Assembly (NCBI GenBank): GCA_028456385.1
Contig: JALNQF010000011.1
Location: forward strand, 62,001-126,000
From: Ophiosphaerella korrae
Taxonomy: Eukaryota; Ascomycota; Dothideomycetes; Pleosporales; Phaeosphaeriaceae
Direction: 5' to 3'
DNA length: 64,000 nucleotides
Of this stretch, positions 32,769 through 43,596 are shown piece by piece. Within the stretch, counting starts at the first letter, position 1; every line of letters starts with the position of its first letter. A program made the translations under genes and the position numbers. Under the pieces are notes generated by a model that saw only the letters and a program-made list of their open reading frames with translations, did not search any database and was not told where the DNA came from.

Positions 32769-35210
32769 GCCATCTCACAGTCTTCTTGGCGGTTGCACTA
32801 GCCCAATCAAGTTGTAACACAATCCATAAGCTAGTGTATATCATCTTCATCTGATCAATATTTTAGTCAAATCTCTCAGTAAAAGAGACTTTGATATCTC
32901 TATGGAGCATAGATGAATATTTAGTGTAGTACCAATGGAATGGGACGTGCCACCGGCCGTCACATTTCCGCTTCTGCTTGTTTTCGCTGCCGCTGTCGCC
33001 ATTCAATATAGCCAGGTTGATATTTGCATGTATTGTACCACCATATTACCTTTACAAACAGACTGAAGACTTCAACCGGAGCGGCGGTACTCATAATTCC
33101 TGAACATGCCTATCTCGACCCATTCCGATCGCGCCAGATGTCATAACCCAGACATGCAGCTCGGCGGCAAATAACGTCGCTGAATTTTCCCAATAGGTTA
33201 AACTTCATGCGCGTGCGACAGCCTCAAGCCCCTAAGCCCTCAAGCCGATCTGTTGGAGGCGGTTATCATGGGTTACCGGTATCTTGCTCGAGGACTACAG
33301 CGGGCCCCCTCACCATAATAGCGCCCGTACCCTGCTTATTGGATGGGGCCGTGCTGGCGCTAACGACTTACACCATCGTAAGCCACAGTCCACCAAAGCG
33401 TCAGATTGCACCTATGACCAACGAGGGATCCCCTGCAACTTCTAGCCATGCTCCTGCTTCTCAAACGAACATGCTTGCTCCACTTAGCCGATAGTTCCGG
33501 AGAGTTGCATAATAGATACTTGATTTACAAAAAAATAAGCTGTATTTACTAATCTTTGAAGCGAATCACTCGGCTATTTGCAAGCCAAACCCAAGGAACT
33601 CCGGAATATAGTTCCATTACCTGTATCCTTGGTATCTAGGATTCTTTAGTTGTCTTCCTTGAAGTGAGTATGGCGCCTTCAAGAATGCAAGCAGGCGGAT
33701 GTCATGCGGCTTCACGGAACCCCTGTCTAATGAGCATGACGGGATGACCGGAAAGAAGAAAGCATTGTCGGAAGGGAAGCACGGAGGAATAGCAAAATGA
33801 GGAAGCAAGATATCCTTCTACGTCAGCGACAGCGATGCGGATCAACCCGCGAGATTCTCGCGTATCGTGTTTTCGTTTGGGTCCGCATAGGATAGATTCC
33901 AAATTGCTGTAAAGCCATGCCTTGACGTCATCGGCCCACAACAAGTGCAGGCAGAGCTCGAACAAGTTAAGCCGGTTCAGAGCGATTTCGTGCTATGTTG
34001 CTTCGTAGTAAGCAACTTGTTTCTGAAAAACTGCGAACGATTGCCTAAATATTGATACGCGCCATACTATATGATTAGGTTTGGCAATTTTTCAGAGTGT
34101 GAAGCTTACTAAAAACAACACCCCTAGCTGCAAATATGTCGGAATATTTGCCTACATGATTGCTCTGATTCCTGAAAGTTTTCTCTTTCTCCCTGAAAAC
34201 GTTGGTTGATACAACCTTGTTCAGAGCAGCGAAACCTCACGTCGCATATCGACTCAGCGTACGGTGCTATCTTAACCGCCCCATTCTGTTCTATTCGAGT
34301 AACATGACTGTTCGAGGACACGTCAAAACATAGCTCCTTTACATCTCCATAACCCCTCGACAAATGCGGTCTGAACACCAAAGGAATATTGAACACTTGC
34401 GTCAGACAAACATACTCTAGAATTTTGAAAACGTACAGCCCTAAACCCTCTATACCGAGCTCTGGTATGCTATTACATAATTTCAAGGTTCCCTTGGGCA
34501 GATACTTAGACAGTTTTCGAATCCCCAGATACATATCCATGCAAACCAAGACATTTCACCGCTGCCTTCCCGTCCGCCAGAAGCAACAAAATACCTCTCT
34601 ACCAACCACACTGACCACTTGTAGACCCTGGCGAAACTAAAAGGCGCCATGCAAAATGGACGCCGAAGTCAAGCCATGCATAAGACGCCCTGTTTCCCAA
34701 AAAAAAAAAAGGTGCCCGGATTAGTGATCATTCAAGACAAATTCTCGATATGTGGGTACACTCGAGCATCGATCGTGTATCACAGCATGATACATGCGTA
34801 ACAGTTTTTGCACCAATAGCCACACCTGGATATGCGATATAACGCAGCATGACGAACACTTGGATACAGGATAGGTATTTGACACTGAGACGCTGGATAA
34901 ACATGCCGCTCGGATTGGATTGACTCGCTTGCAACAATCTGCATTGCTGTATTCTTAAGCAACACGATGGTTAGTTATCGGGAAGTTCATAGCTCATGAA
35001 AGGCGCCATGCATTCTATCCGTGATGGTAAGGTTGAGACTAAGAGAAATGCCGATGCGAAACCTAACGTAACACCATCTTGTCTCAAAATAAGACTTGTC
35101 TATCTTGTTGAGGTCCAAACAAACATGTACAATCATCATCATCATCATCATCCAACTTGAGAAAGATTGGGGTATATCCATCTATCTATCCAAATGCTCC
35201 ACTCACCCAC
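32769..35210. other. Long intergenic region between convergent genes
   Basis: About 2.4 kb between the SET gene and the septin-like gene, which converge. A minus-strand frame at 34124-34549 (141 residues) looks somewhat protein-like but matches no family I know. A 14-base direct repeat occurs at 34640-34653 and 34999-35012, an A-run near 34.70 kb and an (ATC)7 microsatellite at 35132. No RNA gene was recognised. Confidence 0.45.
35132..35152 (+). repeat. (ATC)7 microsatellite
   Basis: Seven perfect ATC units in the 3' flank of the septin-like gene. Confidence 0.9.
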
Positions 35211-37688
35211 TCATGACTGTGAAATCCACTTCTCACCGTTGAACCAAACCCACCACTTGTTCTGAGGCTCAACGCCCAATGTCCTGACAACAGCAACGAC
35301 GATTGCGCCTAAGACACTGATCCCACCAAGTACTTTGACAAGCACAAAGCCCTTCTTGCGAAGCTGATCGCCAAGATTACATAGGCCGAGGGGATCTCGC
35401 GAATCCACAGCGCCAGTAGTATATCTCTGCCCACTTGATACTCGCTCTTTGATCTGTTTTTCATCCGCACGATGTACCATAGCCCATTCGGCGCGCGGCG
35501 ATCCCACGGGCGGTGCAACAATGTTTCCTTGTGAGACTTCTTCGCCGACGCGTTCGAGAAGCCATTGTGCGCGGTCGGTGCGTTGGAGTTGTTCAAACCT
35601 GTCGCGTTCGTTGCGAAGGCTGCGGTGTAGGTCGGTGGCCCATTTTGCGATACGAATGTCCGACATTGGTTGTGGGCCTTGGATAAGGCTATTATGGCGG
35701 GCTAGGGAGAAGTTGGGCGGGTTTGAGAGATCAGAGTGTGCGAGGGAAGGGGAGAAGGGAGACTGTAGGTTAGAAGTGTAGAAGGGGGAGGTCGACCGTG
35801 GGACGAGGACGCCAGAGGGGGACACGGCAGAGAACAATGAAGAATTTGCAGAGGCTGTAGAAGGGGTGAGTAGACAGTTTACATATGATGAGTTGATCTT
35901 ACTTACAGTTCATAGCAGTACCGTTCAATCCCACCGAGGCTGTGGTGGGACTTCGTGGTTGCTGCAGGCTCTGTAGAATGAAAGGATCACTTGGGAGCCT
36001 TGCTATTCGCCGCCACGCTAGGAACCTTTTAGCAGCGGCATGTCGTAGCCAGGCAATAGAGTCTGGCTCGAACACTTGATTGACTAATTCTATTAGTTCA
36101 GAAGGAAGAAGGGGCTGTACATAGTCCGGGGACATCAGCAATGATGCATCCATCGTCTCATTGTCTGGTCCAGATATAGTTGATATCGTGTAAGGATAGG
36201 TTGGGTTAGTGAAGGGGTACTGCTCAGGTTCTGCCTTCTGCAGTTGTGGGTGGATGATGGACAGACTCTGAACGGCTAACAACGCATCATCTAAGGCTTT
36301 ACCGAACAAGAATGGTTTTATTGAAGTCGTTTGGAGTCGTGCGAGAATGGATGTCTTCAAGGCGATTGCTTCTTGAGCCGAAAGTGTGTCCGCTTTCGCA
36401 ATAACAGGAATAACATTGGTGAGGGAGGAAAGACGTTGCATGAATGTGATGTCGGTGGAGATGTCCTTGTCTTTGGCGAGTTAGCATAGACTAAAAAGAT
36501 TTGTGACTCGAGCTTACTTGGAGGTAGGAGGTAGAGCACCACATCAATAGATACCCCCCCATTGCCACTGACGACACCAAGTAAGTCGTTGTCCTCCATA
36601 GTAGAGACTGAGGAGGTTTGTAGTAACAGAGACTCGACATAATCTACCACCAAGTCCATGTCCTCCTTCTCTGTAGGGCCACGGGAGAAGCCTGGGGTAT
36701 CCACAAAGCAAATGTTTCTTTCCAGCACAGCGTCAAGGCTGCTCTTTCTCCTCCGTGGCACGCGGCTCTCTTCTATATCTGTCCACCAGTGTGGGTATGG
36801 TTTCGTACTACCATGAATCTCAGTTATTCGAGTGGTCTCTGCATGATCCGATTTCCGTCTGCGAGACTTGGATTTGGGTGGCAACGGTCGGGAGAAGGAA
36901 TTGAAAGGCGAGAGCGGGTCGACATGCACGATATCTTGGCAGAGTTGAACAATGGAGCGGACTAGAGACGTCTTTCCTATGCCTGTTTCACGTGGTCAGT
37001 TACAGATCAGATGGAGAGCAGGCCAGGGTGGCCAAAGGAGGAGACAGTGCGCACCTGCTTCTCCAGCGACCATTATCTTTAGCTTGCCCATGGCCTTGCC
37101 TTTGGTGGTGAAGGGCCTCCTTGATGGCATCTGTATGCTGGGCATCACAAGCTGTGGGAAGCTATCTGAAGCGTCTGGCAGCGTATGTGTGTCCACGCTG
37201 TCGTCTTCCTCTTCTTCTTCACTTGACATGATGGCTTGGCTTGTAGACTCGTCCATGGCCGACTCCTCGTCCTCGAGCTTCAGTGACAGTATGGACACAG
37301 CGCTCGGTGTGCTGGACATGGCAGGCGTCAGGGCTGACGAGGGAACATCAACATTGAGTGGCGCAAGGCGTGCGAGTTTGGCATGTTCGGAGACCTTCCC
37401 CTTCAGCGTTTGCGATGGACATGACTTGGAGCTGTCTGAGCTCTCAGCACCAAAAGCAGCATCCAACGTGTCCGCCAGGCTTTGAACGCCAAAATTAGCA
37501 TCCTGCGGTCTTGCTGGTGTTTGCATGCTGGACGACGAGGCCAAGGACTGCTCCATCTCTTCCTCGCTTCTCATGAAGAAGGCAGTGGGAACACGGCTGG
37601 ACGCGACGGCCGCATGATCGACGCTCGACTTGCGAGACCGAGGCTTGAAAGACGAGGGCAGGGAGTCACCCCCGGGCAAAGGTCGCAT
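35211..37688 (-). CDS. Septin-like GTPase with C-terminal membrane segment
   Basis: Divergent septin-type P-loop GTPase. Four minus-strand exons, 37688-37055, 36982-36518, 36470-35907 and 35854-35211, all in frame, 768 residues. A disordered, Ser-rich, acidic N-terminus of about 190 residues precedes the G domain. The P-loop GEAGIGKTS (about 209-217) is assembled across intron 1, whose acceptor was chosen to restore it. Switch II is FVDTPGFSRG. The G4 region is VIPVIAKADT (AKAD, as in septins). A basic KSKSRRRKSD insert lies after G1. Near the C-terminus a hydrophobic stretch (FVLVKVLGGISVLGAIVVAV) predicts a membrane anchor, which canonical septins lack. This architecture matches a divergent septin-domain group seen in Pezizomycotina. 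Filament assembly is not established for it; GTP binding is likely. Confidence 0.85.
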
Positions 37689-38623
37689 GCTTGGGAGAGT
37701 TTAGGAGCATTCAGTATCCACGGCACTGAAGGGTGCTGAATGTTGGGGGGGTGGGAAACTTGCTCAGCTTCCATCGACCTTCGTCATGTATGGGGACGGG
37801 ATCGGCGCCGTGTCGTGGACCTGTTGCACGGCCCCGCCCAAGACCCCGCAGCCTCAAAGCTTGGACTGATATGGTGCAAGTGAGACTTGTGGCCTGAGGA
37901 GAGGGCTGGCGTAGAAGAGAATTTTTATTGATTCGTGGCACACTCTGTGAGCAGGTGTGCACTCGAGTGCTGGTACATGCCAGCTGGTTCGGGCGTCGCG
38001 ACTTCGGGCTGACCTAAAGGCGGCGTTGCGCCCCGACAAATCATTTGTCCCTGTGCTGATAGCAAGCCCATCAGGTGACGCTATCTCACGACCCATGGGA
38101 CAGCAAAGCACTATCACAATCACCGCAAGCCCACCGTGATGCTGATCCCGTGTCGTATCTGTTGATTTCTGCCGGTATACGCTCTACGGATCCTCGCCCC
38201 ACCATCCTGCCCATATTGTACAGGCCAACCTTTGCACCCAGCTCCGTTACACCAGAGGCCTTGCCCCGTCCATTGTCGGCATCCAGTCCCACCCACAAAC
38301 CTAAGTTATCGAGAACTTGCGCGACGTAAAGGAGAAAGAGGTTGCAATACAGAGACCAGAACGAAAACAACGAGGCCGCGAAAAGGGGGAATGCAACAAG
38401 AAAACCACTCGCTATGCATGGCTTCAATACCCCAGGTCAACAGTGGACGCCCAGACTTTTCCTCAAATATGATGACTTTTATACAAGCGCCCAAGAGGTT
38501 GGATACAGTACACATCGCTATAGCCGTCAGTCGTAAGGAAATGGTGTCAGTTACAGCAAAAGCGCACGAGAGAAGTAGGGTTGTTTAAGGAAAGAGAGGG
38601 TACATGAGCGGTAATCATCACGC
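37689..38623. other. Intergenic region between two minus-strand genes
   Basis: About 935 bases. Holds the septin-like gene's promoter and the 3' flank of the G3BP-like gene. Only unsupported short frames are present. Confidence 0.5.
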
Positions 38624-40363
38624 TCATGCCTCCTGAGGAGCGCCTCGCCCGCCGCGCGCAGGTCCGCCCCGACCGCGTGGCTGGAAACCACCACGGGGTC
38701 CTTGTCCTCCGATACCTCCACGACCGCGAGGCGCACCGCCGCGAGCGAAGTTTCCACGGAACTGTTCAGGTCGAATGCGACGCTCCTCGACCTTGATTTC
38801 GAGGCCGTTGACGTTGTGTGGGTTCGCAGCGATTGCAGCTTGATAAGCAGCTGGAGTCTTGAAGTCGACAAAGGCACAGCTCTGCAGCGCACGTTAGCTT
38901 GATTCAACCCATGTTACATAGTAAACTCACCTTGGGTCGGCTGATGTCGAGATACTCAATCTCGCCGTACTTGGTGAGAGCGGCCCTCAGAGACCCTTCC
39001 TCAACCTGGCTGTAGACGTTCTTGATGTAGGCTCGCCTCTGCTCAGAATCAACGGCAGGTCCCTGGTTCTGCACACGAGACTGCTCTTTCTTATGGCTGG
39101 TGGCAGTTTGCCAGCCTGTGGCCTCGCCCTGGTTTGCTGATGGTGACTGGTCACGGGCAGAAACTGGTGCTTCAGTGAGTGTAGCAGGGGGAGCGGTCTG
39201 TGCGGATTGTGCGGCCTTGGGCTGGGTTGCGGCTTGCTGAGAAGTAGATGGGGCAATGACGGGTGTAGCAACCTTGTTGGCGGATGCTGCAAGACTGGCC
39301 CATGTTCTGGGGGTAGAGGGCTTAGGTGGACCGGATGGCATTGCAACAGAGGAAGTCTTGGACGCAGCGGGCGCCTTGGTAGCGGCAGGTGCCTTAGGCT
39401 TCTCTGGCGCGGCGGCGGCTTCAGCAACTGGAGCTTCGGGCTCCTTGGGTGCTTCCTCGCTAACAGGCGCAGGAGCCTCCGCGACCTGAGGAGCTTCGGT
39501 CGCTGCAGGCGCCGATTCAACTGGAGCTGGCTCTTCGACCGCCGGCTCATCCCGTGCCGTCTCCTCGAGCTTCTCGTCGACCTTGTTCAGGTCCTCCTCC
39601 TTGTCAGCGACCTCTTCCTCATGGCTGAGCGGTGCGTCCTCTGGGACTGCTGCGGTCGGGGCAGGCTCGTGAATACCGTTGGCCGGGGCGGCCGGGGCAG
39701 CCGCGTCGCCTTGCAACTCCTCCTCATCCTCAGGCTCCTCGGCAAGGTAACGGAAGATGTCATTCAGCACGAAGTAGCCATTGGTCTGCTCGGCGAGAAC
39801 GAAAGTCTGGGCAAAGCGCTTGTGGGGCTGGCCCTGGTTGGAGATCTCACCAATGACTTGGATGACAATGTTGGCATCGGAGCCCTGGGAGTCGACATTG
39901 GTGACACGGACCTTGGTGTCTTTGAAGTCGAGGTTCTTGATGTGCTCGTTGATAGCCTATGTGTGTCAGCATCATAGAACCTCTGAATATATAAGCTCAT
40001 CCTACCCGCTGGCCGACGCAAACATTGACCTTCTCCTCTTCAACGCCCGAGACGTACTGGGAGCGCTTGTTGTAGAAAAGCTACATGGTAAGTTAGTCGC
40101 GTGTCTCTTGTCCGAATCATTGGCAGCAAGCAACTTACATAAAGACGGTCGGGGGTCTTGCTGAGGGTGGTGTAGTATTGCTCTACAAAGTACCAGCCAA
40201 CCTCGTCCTTGGGAACCTCAGAGGCAGGCGCTTGTTGCGCAGGCTGACTTGCGGCTGGTTGTTGGGAGGGTGTGAAGTTTGAAGCGCCGGTGCCGTAGCT
40301 GTTGTCATAGCCTTGTTGCGCGTAGTTGCCGTTGACATGGCCAGCAGACTCAGTAGAAGCCAT
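38624..40363 (-). CDS. G3BP/Bre5-like NTF2- and RRM-domain protein
   Basis: RNA-binding scaffold related to G3BP (animals), Nxt3 (fission yeast) and Bre5 (budding yeast), which act with the Ubp3/USP10 deubiquitinase and in stress granules; those roles are by homology. Four minus-strand exons, 40363-40139, 40080-40006, 39956-38931 and 38881-38624, 527 residues. The NTF2-like domain (about 55-171) reads VGWYFVEQYYTTLSKTPDRL, LFYNKRSQYV, NIVIQVIGEISNQGQ and ends YFVLNDIFRYL. A long acidic then Pro/Ala-rich linker follows. The RRM (about 409-482) has RAYIKNVYSQVEEGSLRAAL and, across the last intron, SCAFVDFKTPAAY. The C-terminus is an RGG tail (RGRGGIGGQGPRGGFQPRGR). Domain order and length match the family. 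Confidence 0.92.
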
Positions 40364-40940
40364 TTTAAGAATGTTTTGACTGTGGTCAACTGGCTGCTTT
40401 GCGCAAAGCTATGAATGAAGTAGAGGATAAAGATGTAGAAGGTGACGAAAGGCCCAAGCTACTGAGCAGCGAGAAGTAGTTAGTAATTGCGGCATGTGTT
40501 TGCAGCGACAAGTGTGCGAAACTTACTGGGTAGTGGGAGGAAGGGATAGCGGCAAATGGTAGACACAGGGAAGAGGGTGATGATGTGCGCAAAGAGGGGT
40601 GAATTAGATGACGGTGTGCGGAAGAGGCACGCTGTGTGCGGGGAGAAAGCAGATGCAGATAGAATTAGACTTGAGCAGGAGTTGGGTAAGTTTGTGAGGG
40701 CGAGGACGACCATGTCCAGCCTCGATGGGGGAGATTTAGACGTGTCTGTGCGCCCTCCAATCACCCGAGAGCCGACACTTCTCCACACTCATCTCCTCGC
40801 TGCTGACTGCAGGCCGTGAACTCATCAATCACTGATTTTGTCCAGAAAACGTGTCTAGTTTAGTAACCTTCGCCACCTAGACATCTACCATGTGGTAGCA
40901 GTGGCTGTATTCAATATGAATATGTTTCGCTGACACCTTG
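40364..40940. other. Intergenic region between two minus-strand genes
   Basis: 577 bases containing the promoter and leader of the G3BP-like gene and the LIP2 3' flank. A leader intron is possible (GTAAGT-like site on the minus strand near 40.52 kb). No coding feature was seen. Confidence 0.45.
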
Positions 40941-41693
40941 TCACGACCTGTTGGACGAGCATTGGGCCAACATGCCCTCTACCTCGCTATCCTCAACCCT
41001 CTCCACACACTCCACGCCCCCTAACCTCTCCGCAACCTTGTGCACGAATGCACTTCCCACGGCCTCTATCTCTTGCCCTACTACACCCTGCTTTGTGAAG
41101 CTTGTGCTCCTCTTCCCCTGCAGCCCACACGCGACAATCCGGTCAAACCACCACAAATCCGTATTTACGTTCAGCCCAATACCATGACTAGTAATATTTC
41201 GGCGCATGTGTACGCCTATAGCTGCAATCTTGTCGTCTTCGCTTGTCCACACTCCGGTGTTTTCTGTCGTCATGGCGGCGATATTGTATCGTGCACATGT
41301 AGCTATCAGGCTCTTCTCCAACATACCCACGTAACATCCGGGACTGAGTTTGTGCGTGCGAAGATCAACGATTGGGTATGCGACTAGTTGGCCTGGGCCG
41401 TGGAAGGTGGTTTGGCCTCCGCGCATCGCTTCTACAAAGTCTGCGCGTCCATCTGCTCGTAGATAGTCTTGTTGGAATCGAGACACATTCCCGACTTCTC
41501 GACGCCCACAAGTATATACCGGCTTGAACTCAGCGGTTATGACGTGCGGCGGGGGAGTTGCAACGTCGGACGACGATTTGGATGCGAGGAAGCGGGCGAC
41601 AAGGTGTTCTTGGAGCGACGCCGCATGGCGGTATGGGATGGGCCCTGGGAGATGGATATGGCGTAGAAGGACCCGCCGCACTGGGCTGGCCAT
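40941..41693 (-). CDS. LIP2: Octanoyl-[acyl-carrier-protein]:protein octanoyltransferase (LipB type)
   Basis: Mitochondrial enzyme that moves octanoate from ACP to lipoyl domains, the first step of protein lipoylation. A single exon; the ATG at 41693 (MASPVRRVLLRHIHLPG) was chosen over upstream in-frame sequence because it gives the normal 250-residue length and a basic N-terminus that may act as a targeting signal. Diagnostic motifs: GGQTTFHGPGQLVAYPI (RGGQ-TFHGPGQ signature), TGVWTSEDDKIAAIGVHMRR (active-site Lys), THGIG-like ITSHGIGLNVNTDL, and the catalytic Cys in RIVACGLQGKRSTS. All are intact. It is divergent from POP7 across 243 bases, an arrangement with no obvious functional link. 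Confidence 0.93.
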   Translation of the reverse strand: MASPVRRVLLRHIHLPGPIPYRHAASLQEHLVARFLASKSSSDVATPPPHVITAEFKPVYTCGRREVGNVSRFQQDYLRADGRADFVEAMRGGQTTFHGPGQLVAYPIVDLRTHKLSPGCYVGMLEKSLIATCARYNIAAMTTENTGVWTSEDDKIAAIGVHMRRNITSHGIGLNVNTDLWWFDRIVACGLQGKRSTSFTKQGVVGQEIEAVGSAFVHKVAERLGGVECVERVEDSEVEGMLAQCSSNRS

Positions 41694-41936
41694 GGTGGCT
41701 ATTGCTTGCTGTACATTGCAAAGATATAGTATGGTGGAGTCAGTAGGGTGACGGCTCGACAGGGTGACAGCTTGACATGAATGTGCGCTTGAGCCCGACA
41801 ATATCCGGGTGAACTGGTTATCGATAAGCCTAAACTTTTGCAGCGCGTCTACATCATCTTGCGCAACGCGACAGTGTTCTACAAGCGCACACTACTGATT
41901 CCTCACCAACGCTGAATACCAACAATCACAGAAGCC
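41694..41936. promoter_or_regulatory. Short bidirectional promoter of LIP2 and POP7
   Basis: The 243 bases between the two start codons. Both transcripts must start here. No specific factor site is assigned. Confidence 0.55.
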
Positions 41937-42810
41937 ATGACAGGCAAGAAAAGAACAAGAAGCGGTCAGGTCAAGTCGTCGGACAATACCCCAGTCGCAG
42001 CGCCAACACCACCATGTGGGCAACCAGAGCTACCTTCCGGCAATTCCAATTCCACAGTACCACAGCAACCACTCCAGCAAGAACCCATGACCAAACCAAC
42101 TTCGAAACCCCCACAAAAGCCTCCGAAATGCAAGCCACGCCCCCAAGCCAGCGATGAAAAGTACCATAAGCGCCCTAAACTACCATCTCGTACGTCTTAC
42201 CCCACAGCAGCATATATATGCTTCTCAATCTGCCCCTCTCTACACACATATAATGTTATATATGCATGCATATGCCACACCCAATTAGTAGCATCCAACT
42301 AACCTGCTCCAAGATACATCAATATCCAAACGCCCGCTCCTCCACCCACCCCTCCCAACGCCCTTCTCATCCTCCGCCTCCCCAAAAATCCTCTACATAA
42401 CCACATCCTCGCCCTTCATCCCCGCCTTGAAACGCATCCACGGACTCCTTCGCGAGATATCCATACGACAAAATAAGTCGCGCGCTGCAAAAGCGACGCG
42501 CAACGGGGGTCTGAAGAGTGGCCAGGTGGAAAAGGATGTTGCGGATGCGGCTGCGGCTGCGAATAAAAGGGGGGGAAAGGATGGGGAGAAGGTATATTTG
42601 AAGGCGGCGGGACGGGCGATTACGCGGGCGTTGGAGCTGGGTGTTGAGGTTCAGGGCGAGGGGTATGAGGTTCGAGTTGAGACGGGGAGCGTCAGGGCAA
42701 TCGACGATATTGAGATGATTGGGGAAGGAGATGCGGGTGCCGATGAAGAAATACCGGAGACAAGAGTGCGGACGATTAGTTCTATTACTGTGAGTATTGG
42801 ACTGGCATGA
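41937..42810 (+). CDS. POP7: RNase P / RNase MRP subunit Pop7 (Rpp20)
   Basis: Alba-fold protein that binds the P3 arm of RNase P and RNase MRP RNA with Pop6; nuclear, in tRNA and rRNA processing. Two exons, 41937-42189 and 42314-42810, with a 124-nt intron (GTACGT donor, ACTAAC branch, CCAAG acceptor), 249 residues. Exon 1 is disordered, basic and Pro/Ser/Gln-rich. Exon 2 starts with a KRPLLHPPLPTPFSSS stretch typical of fungal Pop7. The Alba core follows: KILYITTSSPFIPALKRIHG, a Lys/Arg/Ala-rich helix, then VYLKAAGRAITRALELGVEV and YEVRVETGSVRAIDDIEM. The intron was placed to restore the conserved KLPS...KRPLLHPP region. Length is at the long end of the family owing to the low-complexity N-terminus. 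Confidence 0.88.
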
Positions 42811-43596
42811 GAGAAGGATTGCTTGAACGACATGTATACCCAGGTTAGCTACATTTGATAGTAACATCACCGCACAACATATCGTGGTCAAGATCGAATA
42901 TGTATCATTGAAGTCCATCCAGAATTCCCTTGCACCTAGGCTGGAGCGCCTAAGGCCCTTTCGCCACATCTTATCATCCGACTCCCCAAGAGTTAAAGAA
43001 GGTATGTCATGTTTGTGTACAAAGGAAAAGTAGGTAAGTCGCTAGCTTTGCTGTTACAGTGAATGTTGAGAGGATACTCAGATCCTTCGCTGTGAGCCCT
43101 TGCCCAAGTATATCAAAAGACAGAAAGATAAGGAAACGCCTAAAACAAAACAAAAAAAGGCAAATTCTTGCCAAGTCTTGCCGCAAACGCCGTGTATGAT
43201 GATGGTTGTTGCGTTGTAAATTAGACGCCGAGAATGTAGCATACATGTGACCAAAGTTATGATGAGAGTTTGGTCTGTTCGGATCCAATGGTGAATAGCG
43301 TTAATATATGGATGTCGTTGGTGGGTAGAGGCGCCGGCGTCATACATATGCCTGTTTCCTACCCAAGTAAACAGGGCCTCTCCTCGCAACGGACATTTTA
43401 GTACCGAATGTTGGCATGGATTCGTAACCAAGCCATGTTGTTTCTGGAGATCAGAGAAATCTTGATCCCCGCTTTGCACAGGTAGTCAACTTCCGGCAAC
43501 CCCACCTCGATCCTATCTTCTTACTAGGCCGAGCGCAACCCCGGAAGTATCCTACCTTTGCCTAAAAGTCGTAGGAGTCGTTTACTCCTAGTGACT
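42811..43596. other. Intergenic region between convergent genes
   Basis: 786 bases between the 3' ends of POP7 and the FHA gene. Minus-strand frames of 93 and 133 residues lack family features. Nothing else was seen. Confidence 0.5.

Noticed and set aside
34124..34549. 141-residue minus-strand frame
   Set aside because: It looks somewhat protein-like, but no family, start context or splice extension could be supported; described only in the intergenic entry.
36952..37485. 177-residue plus-strand frame
   Set aside because: Antisense to the disordered N-terminus of the septin-like gene.
39207..39977. 256-residue plus-strand frame rich in Arg/Gly/Leu
   Set aside because: It is antisense to the Ala/Pro-rich linker of the G3BP-like gene, which has intact domains on both sides.
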